Assembly (NCBI RefSeq): GCF_026012015.1
Contig: NZ_BRXR01000001.1
Coordinates: forward strand, 3,446,728-3,510,727
Direction: 5' to 3'
Source: Clostridium omnivorum
GTDB lineage: Bacteria > Bacillota > Clostridia > Clostridiales > Clostridiaceae
DNA: 64,000 nt
Positions 48,642 through 58,419 of the stretch are shown in pieces. The position numbers and the translations under genes are program-made. A model generated the notes under the pieces. It did not search any database. It saw only the letters and a list, made by a program, of their open reading frames with translations, and was not told where the DNA came from. Numbering within the stretch: position 1 is the stretch's first letter; each line of letters begins with the position of its first letter.

Positions 48642-51610
48642 TGAAAAAGCTGATTGTAAGATTGCTCAGAGATATAAAAATGAGTCTCGGCCAATTTATT
48701 TCTATAGTATTAATTTTAGCTGTAGGTTCTATGATGTTCACTGGCATGTTTGGGGCCATAAAAGGTCTAAGCAGCTGGGTTGACAATTATTATACCGATC
48801 AAAACCTGGCAGATGGATGGTCCTATTTTAAAGGTATTTCACAAAGCGAAATAGATGACCTTTCCAAAGAAAATAAAGCTTCAACTTTGGAAGGTAGATA
48901 TACCTTTGAAACTACCTACTCTATTGGCAGTAATGATACAACCTTGAGAATACACAGTCTTAGTAATATTAACAGACCCTATATAATTTCAGGTACTGTG
49001 CCTAAAAATGATTTTGAAATCATTATAGATGAAGGCTATAGCAAAGCTAACAAAATAGGTGTTGGCCAGGAATTAATCCTTCCTATAAATAGTAAGAGCT
49101 ACAACTTTAAAGTAACTGGAATATGCGAAAGCCCAGAATATGCATATAAAATCAAGGACTCAGGCGGAGGTCCTGCAAGTAATAAGACCTTTGGAATTGC
49201 TTATTCAACTAAAAATACACTTTTGGAATTAAATAAAAATAGTGACACTTACATTTCATATAAGGATGAAATAGACACAAAATTCAAAGATGCAGAAAAT
49301 AGCCTAAAGGATGCGAAAAATCAATTAAGTGACAAGGAAAATCAGTTGGCAGAAAATAAGAAAAAGGCAGATGAGAAATTTGCAGCTTCAAAAGCTAAGC
49401 TTTCAGATGCAAAGCAAAAGCTGGATGATGCAGAAGTACAACTTAAGGAGGAAACTACAAAATTCACCTCACAGACTGCAGATGCTCAAAAGCAATTGAA
49501 TACTGCTAAACAAACTTTAGACGAGTCAAAAGCTAAATTGGATGCACAGTATGCTCAATATATGTTAATAAGAAGTACTCTCAGTGAAGCTCAAGCCTCA
49601 GCTAAAGACGCCGCCTTTGCAGATCAATATATGACTATCAATGGTAAATATGATGAGATCAATAACCAGCAGCAGCAGCTAAATTTAAAAGTGGGTGAAG
49701 GAAAAAAGGCCATTGCCGAAAAGCAAGCAGAACTTAACTCAAAATTAGCCGATTATAACAGCAATTTAAAGAAATTAACTCAAGAAGAAGCTAGTGCAAG
49801 AGCCGAATTTGCTAAAGCTGATGAAGAAATAAATAAGGCAAATCAGGAGTATGTAAATAAAGTTAATGAATATAACAGCAGTAAAAATGATGCCTACTCG
49901 GAGCTGGGGAAAATACCATCCTATTATCAGGAGGTTATGATTAAGTCTTCAGATATTGAAGCTGTTAGAAAAACATTTGAGAAGAATGATAAGTTTGTTA
50001 ACTTGATTTCAAGAGAAGAAAATGTAAGCTATGTTATGCTGCAAAATGCTTTGGATCCAATAAAAACTGTTTCGAAAATATTCCCTGTAATCTTTTTTCT
50101 TGTGGCTGCCATCATTACATTGATATCTATGACAAAATCAGTGGAGAGTGATAGAACACAGATAGCTATGATGAAGGCTATAGGAATATCAAAAGGTAAA
50201 ATTAGATTCAGCTATATACTCTACTGCTTTATAGCTTCACTTTTAGGTTCCATAGGTTTTGCTTATTTAGGTAATTTGATTATACCAAAAATCCTTTTGA
50301 GAACTCTTACAGCAAGATTTTCGCTGCCTAAGATTGGGGTGCCCTTCTACTTCCAATTGGCAATTGTTACATTGATTCTATCCTTTATTTTCAGTGGAAC
50401 TGCAGCACTTATTGCAGTACAGAGAGTTCTTAGAGAAAGTCCTGCCCAGGGTATGAGACCAAGACAACCTAAAAAGTCCAAGACCATATTAATAGAAAGA
50501 TTTAACTTCCTTTGGAAAAGATTATCATATTCTTCAAAGTTGATTTTAAGAAACATTTTCCTCGGAAAAGTTAGAATTATTTTAAGTTCTGTTGGTATAG
50601 TTGGAAGCATGATGCTCCTTATTACAGGACTTTCTCTTAACAGCTCGGTTACAAAGGTTATTGATACTTCCGTAAGCAGCATAGGTTATAATCTGTCTGT
50701 AAAATACAAGGATCCTATAGAGGATAAAACTAAACTAAATTTTCAGTATCCTGTTAAGACGACAGAATTAACTAAGAGCATAAAAGGCACTCTTAAGCTG
50801 AGCAGCGATGTAGATACCACTGTTCAGCTGGTGGAAGAGAATTCAAGTCTTATTAATCTTTATGATAACAAAGACAATAGAATAGGTATTAAAGAAAATA
50901 GTGTAATTATACCTAAAAGCATAGCTGATAAATATAGCCTTAATATAGGTGACAAGCTATCTTTTGAAGCAAATGGTGAAAAGTATGCTATGACTATATC
51001 TGATATATCGGTGCAATATATTGGTAAAAGCATATATGTATCATATTCAAATGCAAAAAACATTGGATTTGATACAAACTCCAGCTCTCTTCTGGTTTCT
51101 ACAGATAATGCGGAAAAATTGTCAGAGGATCTTTCAAAGGATGATACTGTAAGGAGCGTAGATACCAAAGATAATATAATAAAGAAGAGCAAAGAGACTA
51201 TAAATATGCTAAACACATTAATCTTTATTATAATAGCTGCAGCAGGCGTTTTAGCAGTAACTGTCATATACAATATTACATCTATAAATATATTTGAACG
51301 TACAAGAGAGCTGGCTACCTTAATGGTGCTTGGATATTATAAAAACGAATCAGGAAAGCTTGTATTTATTGAAAATCTTGTACTGGCGGCCATTGGTTGC
51401 CTTGGTGGAATACCACTTGGTGTAATTCTTTTTAAAAACATTATAAATATAATAGCCACTAATGATTTAGCTTTACCTAAAACAATTAATCCAATTATGG
51501 TTAGTGCAGCTGTACTGCTTACCTTTGTATTTACCATGTCAGCAAACCTACTTTCAAAAGGCAAAATTAAAAAAATTGTCATGGTTGAAGCCTTAAAAGG
51601 CGTGGAATAG
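48641..51610 (+). CDS. FtsX-type ABC permease with long coiled-coil extracellular domain
   Basis: 989 residues. Membrane helices near the N-terminus, around 475-610 (FPVIFFLVAAIITLISMTKS; ALIAVQRVLRESPAQG), around 660 and in the last 180 residues give two FtsX units. Between helices 1 and 2 lies a long extracellular region with a coiled coil (about 205-410) made of charged heptads (LKDAKNQLSDKENQLAENKK). It probably couples ATP hydrolysis to mechanical action outside the membrane, as in MacB. Substrate unknown. Confidence 0.87.
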   Translation: MKKLIVRLLRDIKMSLGQFISIVLILAVGSMMFTGMFGAIKGLSSWVDNYYTDQNLADGWSYFKGISQSEIDDLSKENKASTLEGRYTFETTYSIGSNDTTLRIHSLSNINRPYIISGTVPKNDFEIIIDEGYSKANKIGVGQELILPINSKSYNFKVTGICESPEYAYKIKDSGGGPASNKTFGIAYSTKNTLLELNKNSDTYISYKDEIDTKFKDAENSLKDAKNQLSDKENQLAENKKKADEKFAASKAKLSDAKQKLDDAEVQLKEETTKFTSQTADAQKQLNTAKQTLDESKAKLDAQYAQYMLIRSTLSEAQASAKDAAFADQYMTINGKYDEINNQQQQLNLKVGEGKKAIAEKQAELNSKLADYNSNLKKLTQEEASARAEFAKADEEINKANQEYVNKVNEYNSSKNDAYSELGKIPSYYQEVMIKSSDIEAVRKTFEKNDKFVNLISREENVSYVMLQNALDPIKTVSKIFPVIFFLVAAIITLISMTKSVESDRTQIAMMKAIGISKGKIRFSYILYCFIASLLGSIGFAYLGNLIIPKILLRTLTARFSLPKIGVPFYFQLAIVTLILSFIFSGTAALIAVQRVLRESPAQGMRPRQPKKSKTILIERFNFLWKRLSYSSKLILRNIFLGKVRIILSSVGIVGSMMLLITGLSLNSSVTKVIDTSVSSIGYNLSVKYKDPIEDKTKLNFQYPVKTTELTKSIKGTLKLSSDVDTTVQLVEENSSLINLYDNKDNRIGIKENSVIIPKSIADKYSLNIGDKLSFEANGEKYAMTISDISVQYIGKSIYVSYSNAKNIGFDTNSSSLLVSTDNAEKLSEDLSKDDTVRSVDTKDNIIKKSKETINMLNTLIFIIIAAAGVLAVTVIYNITSINIFERTRELATLMVLGYYKNESGKLVFIENLVLAAIGCLGGIPLGVILFKNIINIIATNDLALPKTINPIMVSAAVLLTFVFTMSANLLSKGKIKKIVMVEALKGVE

Positions 51611-51622
51611 AGGAGGAGCAAA

Positions 51623-52138
51623 ATGAAAAAAAGATATGTAATTATTTTTTCTACTATAATTATTGTAGGTGTTGGATGCTATTTTATAGCATCTGGCACA
51701 CTCCATAAAAATCACACATCAGTGACTGAAAATAGTATAGAAAATAAACAATATGATAAGGTAAGCGAAATTTGCAGTGCATATACCGAAATAAGTAATT
51801 TGTTATCTAAATCCTCCAAGGGTTCTGAAAATAATATGGCCAAATTTCTTGGACTTTCAGACATTCTTAACAGCATTGCAGATGAAGCCTCCACTGCAAT
51901 ATCAAAGTCAGAGGATATTACAGTATTGATAAAAAACTGCAAGGATGAAGGTAAATTGGAGATATACAATAAAGATATACAAAGCTTTAAGGATAATTTT
52001 GCACGGAAAAGTGATATAATAAAAAATGCGAAACAGGATAGGAACGTGGACAATTTAACGCAAGCACTAAAGGATATGCTGCAGCTGGTTAATGAATATA
52101 ATTCCTATCTCGATAAAGTACTTGATGAAATGAAATGA
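51623..52138 (+). CDS. Membrane-anchored helical protein, unrecognised
   Basis: 171 residues with one N-terminal membrane segment (VIIFSTIIIVGVGCYFIASG) and a helical extracellular part. There is no proper lipobox (GVGC lies within the hydrophobic core, so lipidation is possible). It lies 12 bp after the permease and 13 bp before the response regulator start, so it is probably part of the system, perhaps as an accessory sensor. GGAGGAGCAAA precedes the ATG. Confidence 0.7.
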   Translation: MKKRYVIIFSTIIIVGVGCYFIASGTLHKNHTSVTENSIENKQYDKVSEICSAYTEISNLLSKSSKGSENNMAKFLGLSDILNSIADEASTAISKSEDITVLIKNCKDEGKLEIYNKDIQSFKDNFARKSDIIKNAKQDRNVDNLTQALKDMLQLVNEYNSYLDKVLDEMK

Positions 52139-52151
52139 AATGAGGGATTTT

Positions 52152-52835
52152 ATGAGTAAAGTTCTGATAGCGGATGACGAGATAAGTATTGCAACATTAA
52201 TTTCCGACTCCCTTGAGGATGAAGGAATAGAAACGATTATTGTAGGAAACGGCCGTGAAGTGCTTTTACAAATTGAAAAAGAAAGCTTTGACCTTATAAT
52301 ACTGGATATCATGATGCCTGAGATGGATGGAATTGAGGTCTGCAGAAGAATCCGTGATATTGTTACCTGTCCCATAATATTCGTAACTGCTAAAAATCGC
52401 ACACTAGATACCCTTGTGGGTCTTGAAATCGGGGCTGATGATTACATCGTTAAACCTTTTGTGGTGGAAGAACTGGTAGCCAAGGTGAAGGCTCATATAA
52501 GACGTGATAAAAGAAAAATGAAGGATAAGGCTTTGATAACTGTAGGTGAATTAAAAATCTTTCCTGAAAACTATGAAGTGTATAAAAAAGATAAAAGGAT
52601 TGATCTCACTACAAGAGAGTTTCAGCTGCTCATGTATTTTTGCAGCAATATAGGTAAAGTCCTCACCCGTGAGCAGATTTTTGATGCAGTTTGGGGCAGT
52701 GATTATTCAGATATCGGTACGGTTACAGTAACTCTGAAAAACCTCAGGGATAAGATTGATAAGGAAAATGAGTATCTGAAAACTGTATGGGGTGTGGGTT
52801 ATAAATTTATAAAGCCTTATGGTGATAATCTATGA
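52152..52835 (+). CDS. OmpR-type response regulator
   Basis: 227 residues: receiver (phosphoacceptor Asp in LIILDIMMPEMDG) and winged helix (TREFQLLMYFCSNIG; LKTVWGVGYKFIKPY). Start 52152 has GAGGG 6 bases upstream; the longer frame from 52140 is unlikely. It overlaps the kinase gene by 4 bases and probably regulates the ABC genes before it. Confidence 0.88.
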   Translation: MSKVLIADDEISIATLISDSLEDEGIETIIVGNGREVLLQIEKESFDLIILDIMMPEMDGIEVCRRIRDIVTCPIIFVTAKNRTLDTLVGLEIGADDYIVKPFVVEELVAKVKAHIRRDKRKMKDKALITVGELKIFPENYEVYKKDKRIDLTTREFQLLMYFCSNIGKVLTREQIFDAVWGSDYSDIGTVTVTLKNLRDKIDKENEYLKTVWGVGYKFIKPYGDNL

Positions 52836-54130
52836 GTATAAAATGGAAGATGCCCCTAATTATATTGGCTGCCTTCATTTTTAATATTACTATACTTAGT
52901 ATATTTTACAGGTTTTATTTGTCAGATAAAGTCAACCAAAGATTAATGCAGGCTCAGCATAATGTTGAGGAAATTGCTCTAAAAACTGCTGAAGAATCAA
53001 ACAATAAAAGTTTGAAGTATGCTCTTGAGAAAATTAATAATATAGCCTCTCAGAAAAATGTGGCTATTAGTCTAAAAAAAATAGGCACAGATGAAGAATA
53101 TACCATTAAAACAAGTAAAAATAATTCTGAGACTTTCTCTGCTTCTCGGGAGATTCGCCTCGATAATGGCTTTTATATGCTTACGGTAAAGAGGCTAATG
53201 AATGTCCCTAACTTAGGAAATTCTGATATAGTAAAAGATATTTTATATTTTGAATTTGTTATTCTATTTATTATGCTGCTTATACTAGGCTTGGTACTAT
53301 ATTTAAGCTATACAAAACCACTAGTAAAGCTGAGCAGTGAAATAAAGCAGTATGGAACTGAAAAAACTTTTAAAACAGAATGGGCAAGACGTGATGAGCT
53401 TGGCCAGCTTCAGAATACCTTTTATAAGCTTATGAATAATCTGAATGAAGAAAAGAAAATTCAGGATAGAATCATAGCTTCTATATCCCATGATATTAAA
53501 ACTCCTTTGACTTCAGTACTGGGATATTCGGAAAACCTCTTAAAGAAAGAGCTGCCTCCGGAGCGAAAGAAAAAATATATAAATACTATTTACAATCAGG
53601 CTAAGGATATTGAAGGAATTGTAGAAGAATTTGATAATTATATTTCTAATAAGCTGGATTCGCAGCTTCACCAGCTGAAATATTCTGTGAAATATATTTG
53701 TGATATGCTGAAGGATGAGTATTCACAGTATTTAGCAGAAAGAAATATGACTTTTGAACTTGTGAATAATTGCCATTTGAACTGCAGCATTTCTATGGAC
53801 TTGAGTAAAGTAAGAAGAGTCTTTGCAAATGTCATCGGCAATTCCATAAGACATGCTAATACTGAAAAACTCAATATCACTATAACAGTATGGGAGAAAG
53901 CAAGTGAAATCTTTTATAAAATCAGTGATAACGGTTATGGGGTTAAGGAAGATGAACTCCAACATATATTTGAACCTTTTTATACTACAGATAAAAGCAG
54001 AAGGGTTTCCGGATTAGGGCTGTCCATATGTAAGGATATCATAGAAGCCCATGGTGGAAAGATAACTGCTGAGAATAACAGTATCGGAGGCTTTTCAATC
54101 ATTTTTAGTATGCCCGAATTAAAACTTTAG
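52832..54130 (+). CDS. Sensor histidine kinase
   Basis: 432 residues. Two membrane helices (about 7-27 and 130-152) bracket an about 100-residue extracellular sensor. A HAMP-like linker follows, then the H-box ASISHDIKTPLTSVLGYSEN and the ATPase domain (NVIGNSIRHAN; SDNGYGVKED; GLGLSICKDII). It forms the pair with the response regulator and probably senses the substrate of the ABC exporter upstream. Confidence 0.89.
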   Translation: MSIKWKMPLIILAAFIFNITILSIFYRFYLSDKVNQRLMQAQHNVEEIALKTAEESNNKSLKYALEKINNIASQKNVAISLKKIGTDEEYTIKTSKNNSETFSASREIRLDNGFYMLTVKRLMNVPNLGNSDIVKDILYFEFVILFIMLLILGLVLYLSYTKPLVKLSSEIKQYGTEKTFKTEWARRDELGQLQNTFYKLMNNLNEEKKIQDRIIASISHDIKTPLTSVLGYSENLLKKELPPERKKKYINTIYNQAKDIEGIVEEFDNYISNKLDSQLHQLKYSVKYICDMLKDEYSQYLAERNMTFELVNNCHLNCSISMDLSKVRRVFANVIGNSIRHANTEKLNITITVWEKASEIFYKISDNGYGVKEDELQHIFEPFYTTDKSRRVSGLGLSICKDIIEAHGGKITAENNSIGGFSIIFSMPELKL

Positions 54131-54232
54131 CAAAACTCTAAAAAGTAGGTTATACCATGGTAGATGAAAATACTGAGAATTCTATTAAAGCAGCAATATT
54201 TCAGAAAAAATTAGTAATATAATGAAAAAATT

Positions 54233-54260
54233 AGAGTTACCACTTTGGTAGCTCTTTTTT
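54233..54260 (+). terminator. Rho-independent terminator
   Basis: AGAGTTACCA/TGGTAGCTCT (one mismatch) with T6. It ends the ABC and two-component operon. Confidence 0.78.
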
Positions 54261-54304
54261 GCAGTGAAGTTCATAAAATTTTACTTATAGTATGTCTTCT
54301 CAAA

Positions 54305-54353
54305 ATCGGTCAATGGAGATAGAATGATATTAACCGATTCGGTCAATGATAGG
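54305..54353 (+). promoter_or_regulatory. Putative TetR operator
   Basis: ATCGGTCAAT at 54305 and TTCGGTCAAT about 33 bp later; the second is part of ACCGATTCGGT, a near-palindrome. It lies just before the TetR gene's ribosome binding site, as expected for autorepression. Confidence 0.5.
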
Positions 54354-54362
54354 AGGAATAAC

Positions 54363-54980
54363 TTGAACGATAAATTTTATAATCTACCTATAGATAAACA
54401 GAATGCAATTATAAATGCCGGGTATAGAGTGTTTTCTGAAAATAGCTATAAACAATCTCCTATGTCAGAAATAGCAAAGGAAGCATGTATATCAAAATCT
54501 CTACTATTTTATTACTTTAAGAATAAAAAAGAGCTGTATTTGTTTTTATATAACTATGTATTTATTCTAGTGAATAAAATAGCTGAAGAGGAAATTAATC
54601 CTTCCGAAACTGATTTTTATGAGCTTATGCTGCAGTCCTCAAAGTATCAACGCAAGTTATTGAAGCAGCATATGTATGCCTACCGTTTTATAATGAAGAC
54701 CTTTTACGAAGATGAAGAAGTAGCAAGAGAATTGATTGGAAAGAATATTTCAGTCACAGATAATAGTATTAATCTTCTACTTGGACGGATTGATAGAAGT
54801 AAATTCAAGGAAGGAACAGACATAACACAGCTAGTTAGTATAATTGGTTGGTGTGCTGAAGGATTTTGGAAGGAGAAGTTCTGTAATCCTAACGTAGATA
54901 TGGATGAAATTGATTCAGGATTTAAAAAAATCATAGACTTTTTCAGAAAGAGTACTTATAAGGAGGAATATTTACCGTGA
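54363..54980 (+). CDS. TetR family transcriptional regulator
   Basis: 205 residues. The helix-turn-helix (about 10-55) reads SEIAKEACISKSLLFYYFKN then KKELY. I prefer the TTG start at 54363, 6 bases after AGGAGG, over the upstream ATG at 54324 that would place the operator inside the gene. Its stop overlaps the ABC ATPase start (GTGA), so it most likely regulates its own ABC exporter. Confidence 0.84.
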   Translation: MNDKFYNLPIDKQNAIINAGYRVFSENSYKQSPMSEIAKEACISKSLLFYYFKNKKELYLFLYNYVFILVNKIAEEEINPSETDFYELMLQSSKYQRKLLKQHMYAYRFIMKTFYEDEEVARELIGKNISVTDNSINLLLGRIDRSKFKEGTDITQLVSIIGWCAEGFWKEKFCNPNVDMDEIDSGFKKIIDFFRKSTYKEEYLP

Positions 54981-55867
54981 ATGTTATTGAGATAAAGCAA
55001 CTAACTAAAGATTACGGAAATAAAAAAGGGGTATTTGACCTAAACCTTTCAGTAAAAAAAGGTGAGGTGTTTGGATTTTTAGGGCCAAATGGTGCCGGAA
55101 AGACTACTACCATAAGACATCTTATGGGCTTTATTCATCCTGCAAAGGGAAAGTGCTTTGTAAATGGCATGGACTGTAGCTCTCAAAGCGATATGATTCA
55201 AAAGAGCCTAGGATATCTGCCAGGTGAAATTGCTTTTATGGATGATATGAGTGGAATTCAGTTTATTAAATTCATTGCAGAAATGAAAGGTATAAAGGAT
55301 TTTGGCCGAGCTCAGGAACTAATAGATATGTTTGAATTAGATCCAAATGGAAGAATCAAAAAAATGTCCAAGGGTATGAAGCAGAAAATTGGAATTGTAT
55401 GTGCTTTTATGCAAAATCCAGATATATTAATTCTTGATGAGCCTACAAGTGGACTAGATCCCTTGATGCAAAATAAATTCATTGAGCTTATATTATCAGA
55501 AAAGTCAAAGGGTAAGACCATCTTTATGTCATCACATATTTTTGATGAGATTGAACGAACCTGTGACCGTACAGCAATTATAAAGGAAGGTCATTTGGTG
55601 GCAATTGAAGATATGAAGACACTAACACAATCAAAGAGTAAATCTTATGTTATTTCATTTTTGACAAAGGAAATGGCTATGGATTTTATGAAAGAGGGCT
55701 TTAAAGTAAGAGACAGCAAAGGAAATCAGGTGACAGTATTTGTTAAGGGGAACATTAATCCTCTAATACACGCTTTAGATAAATATGAAGTAACCAGTCT
55801 TGATATTAAGACTCAGAGCCTGGAGGAATTATTTATGCATTATTATGGAGGTGATAAGAATGTTTAG
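54977..55867 (+). CDS. ABC transporter ATPase, drug-export type
   Basis: 296 residues. Walker A GPNGAGKTTTIRHLMG, signature KMSKGMKQKIGIVCAFMQNP, Walker B ILILDEPTSGLDPL. It is of the bacitracin/multidrug ATPase class with a C-terminal extension of about 70 residues. GTG start with AAGGAGGAATATTTACC. It overlaps both neighbours. Confidence 0.9.
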   Translation: MNVIEIKQLTKDYGNKKGVFDLNLSVKKGEVFGFLGPNGAGKTTTIRHLMGFIHPAKGKCFVNGMDCSSQSDMIQKSLGYLPGEIAFMDDMSGIQFIKFIAEMKGIKDFGRAQELIDMFELDPNGRIKKMSKGMKQKIGIVCAFMQNPDILILDEPTSGLDPLMQNKFIELILSEKSKGKTIFMSSHIFDEIERTCDRTAIIKEGHLVAIEDMKTLTQSKSKSYVISFLTKEMAMDFMKEGFKVRDSKGNQVTVFVKGNINPLIHALDKYEVTSLDIKTQSLEELFMHYYGGDKNV

Positions 55868-56657
55868 TTTCACATTATTTAAAAGAGAAATGAAGGCAAA
55901 TTATAAGCTGCTGACAATTTTTATATATATACTAACCATATATATTTTAAGTATAGTATGGATGTTCAATCCTGACAGTACTAATGCCTTTGATGAAGTA
56001 ATCAAATCTATGCCAGGATTAATGAAGGCTTTTGGCTTTTCTATGAGTGGAAATTCTCTTCTTGGTTTTATAGCTACGGATTTATATGGTATGTTAGTTC
56101 TAATGTTTCCAATGATCTTTTCCATAATCCTTGGAAACAAGCTTGTGGCAGGTTACGTGGACCGCGGTTCTATGGCTTACCTTTTAGCTACACCAAATAA
56201 AAGAGTAAAGCTTGCTTTGACACAGGCCTTAAGTATGTGGGTAAATATGGCCATACTGATAGCTTATACTACTGTGGCAATAATAATTTTCTCAGCAATA
56301 ATGCACCCTGGAAAACTTGAAATAGGGAAGTTTATTCTTATGAATGTGGTTGTATATTTTCTTCACATTGCTATAAGTGGGATATGCTTTTTTGCTTCCT
56401 GTATTAGTAATGATACTAAGCGTTCCTTCACCATTGGTGCAGGGATTCCTATTATTTTCTTCCTAATACAGATGCTTGCAAACCTAGGGGGCAAGCTGGA
56501 AAATCTAAAGTACTTCACAATATTTACTCTTTTTAATACAAGCGATATTATTGCAGGCAAGAGTGTAGCTTTACCTATATTGCTCTTAGCAGCAATAGCA
56601 ATTGCATTATACAGTACTGCAATATTTATCTTTTCAAAAAGAGACTTGCCGGTATAA
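55860..56657 (+). CDS. ABC transporter permease
   Basis: 265 residues with six membrane helices (ABC-2 type). ATG 55860 is preceded by TGGAGGTGATAAG; it overlaps the ATPase stop by 8 bases. SMAYLLATPNKRVKLALTQA is the cytoplasmic coupling segment usual in this class. With the ATPase it forms a TetR-controlled exporter. Confidence 0.87.
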   Translation: MFSFTLFKREMKANYKLLTIFIYILTIYILSIVWMFNPDSTNAFDEVIKSMPGLMKAFGFSMSGNSLLGFIATDLYGMLVLMFPMIFSIILGNKLVAGYVDRGSMAYLLATPNKRVKLALTQALSMWVNMAILIAYTTVAIIIFSAIMHPGKLEIGKFILMNVVVYFLHIAISGICFFASCISNDTKRSFTIGAGIPIIFFLIQMLANLGGKLENLKYFTIFTLFNTSDIIAGKSVALPILLLAAIAIALYSTAIFIFSKRDLPV

Positions 56658-56679
56658 GGAGTAGTTCTAAGCTGTTTTA

Positions 56680-57501
56680 TTAGACTGTTAAGAACTTATT
56701 TACAACTAAAATGCTTCCTAAAGAACTCAAGATTATTCCAATAAGTATAAAGCTCCAAGACATAGTTGTGAATATAAAAGATGGACTTACAAAACTAATG
56801 AGATTAGTTTCTAGAAAAGAAGCTACTTTACTGAATATAAAACTATATAAGTAATAAAGGGCTATTACTGCGGACACCGCTCCTAAAAAACCAAGTATAA
56901 TTCCTTCAAAAATAAAGGACCATCTAATAAACCCATTTGTTGCACCAAGATATTGCATTATACTAATTTCATTAAGTCTTGGATATAATGCAAGTTTTAT
57001 TGTATTTTTGATAATAAAAAATGATGCTGCAATAAGTATAAGAAAAAGTATTGCCCCTATCCATTGAATAGCTCTAGTTATTGCAAAAATTTTTTTTGGA
57101 ATATTTTTACCGCTGCTAATTTTATTTATACCTTGTAATCCGTTAAGTAGTGAAATAACTTTAGGTATATCATCTGGTTCATTCACTTTAATTATATATG
57201 CTGCAGACATGGGTGCATTATTTTCTAAAGTAATATCTGTTATGTAATTTACTGCTTTTATTTTATTGTATATATTTTGATAGTCTGTAACTTCTATATC
57301 AGCTTTTAAATCTACTCTTATTTCAAACTCAGTGTAAATACCCATAATCCCCATCCTAAGATTTAAAATGAATAGAAGAAACATTCCTAAAATAAACAAC
57401 GCTGACATAATTGCAGCAGTGGAGGCAATGCTAGTAGTAGCATTGCTTCTAAGATTTTTTGAAGAATCTTTTAAAAATAAATTTATGGTACTAAGCTTCA
57501 T
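56680..57501 (-). CDS. ftsX: FtsX-like cell division protein without FtsE
   Basis: 273 residues with four membrane helices and the FtsX layout: short cytoplasmic N-terminus, helix 1 (TAAIMSALFILGMFLLFIL), an extracellular domain (about 47-150), then three helices. PRLNEISIMQYLGATNGFIR is the FtsX cytoplasmic signature. FtsX normally pairs with the FtsE ATPase to control wall hydrolases, but no ftsE is adjacent, so this is a second or displaced copy. AAAGGATAATTG precedes ATG 57501. Confidence 0.82.
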   Translation of the reverse strand: MKLSTINLFLKDSSKNLRSNATTSIASTAAIMSALFILGMFLLFILNLRMGIMGIYTEFEIRVDLKADIEVTDYQNIYNKIKAVNYITDITLENNAPMSAAYIIKVNEPDDIPKVISLLNGLQGINKISSGKNIPKKIFAITRAIQWIGAILFLILIAASFFIIKNTIKLALYPRLNEISIMQYLGATNGFIRWSFIFEGIILGFLGAVSAVIALYYLYSFIFSKVASFLETNLISFVSPSFIFTTMSWSFILIGIILSSLGSILVVNKFLTV

Positions 57502-57872
57502 AATTTCAATTATCCTTTCGCCATATCTTGTACACATTTCATTTTTGATATTGAAATTTATACTAGTAATTACTACAATGACATTTTTAAATATCTTAAT
57601 AACAGCATTAAATTTAATAAAATACTTTCACATTTATATTTCCTGTTTTTATTTGTTAATTATAGCATAGTGAACCATATTTAAAAACATTATCAAAAAG
57701 GCTGATGCTTTCGCAACGAAGTAATGTTTTAACGTACAATTGGTTTGAGCTTTAGTATATATTAATAAAGATAGCAAAGTAATTGTTCTAGTATAAACAC
57801 ATTGTATAGGATATTTATAGTATTACATAATGTGGTATAATTGTTATAGTTTGTAGCTAGGGAGGGTTTATT

Positions 57873-58316
57873 ATGTGTGAGTATTTTGATATTACATATA
57901 ATGAAGTTAGTATTATTAAGGATCTTTGGGAAAAAAACAGACAATATCATGAAGAAAGTTCAGAGTATTTTGGACATCTATATCGTTCAATTAAATTTGA
58001 TGATAGAATTAAGGCTTTTGCTGGATTTAATGGAGATACTTTAAAAATAACTGTTGCAAAAGAAAATGATGAATATGTTGGCTATTGTATTTCAACTATT
58101 GTAGAAGATAAAGGTGAACTCCAGTCAATTCATGTAAGTGCGCAAAAAAGAGGAAAAGGAATTGGCAAGGAACTTGCAAAAAAGCACCTTAACTGGATGA
58201 AAGAACAAAATTGCAAAGTTATTGGTGTTACAGTATCACAAGAGAATGAAAATACAATATTTTTTTATAAATCATTAGGTTTTTATCCTAATACTCTTTA
58301 TATGCAGCAACTCTAA
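57873..58316 (+). CDS. GNAT family N-acetyltransferase
   Basis: 147 residues. GELQSIHVSAQKRGKGIGKE is the acetyl-CoA loop, NENTIFFYKSLGFYPNT the C-terminus. TAGGGAGGGTTTATT precedes the ATG. It begins the second accessory stretch and is followed by a cassette 5' motif. Confidence 0.84.
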   Translation: MCEYFDITYNEVSIIKDLWEKNRQYHEESSEYFGHLYRSIKFDDRIKAFAGFNGDTLKITVAKENDEYVGYCISTIVEDKGELQSIHVSAQKRGKGIGKELAKKHLNWMKEQNCKVIGVTVSQENENTIFFYKSLGFYPNTLYMQQL

Positions 58317-58388
58317 AGAGAAGGTTTAAAGAAAAAAGATGAAAATTTTTAGTCAGTAACAATGTATTAGTAGCAAAGGATGCAAGAT

Positions 58389-58408
58389 AACTCAATAAAT
58401 AGTAATTT
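58389..58408 (+). repeat. Cassette 5' motif, copy 4
   Basis: AACTCAATAAATAGTAATTT, then G; the shared AATTTG runs directly into GAGGTG, the ribosome binding site of the methyltransferase gene. Confidence 0.78.
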
Positions 58409-58419
58409 GGAGGTGCAAA

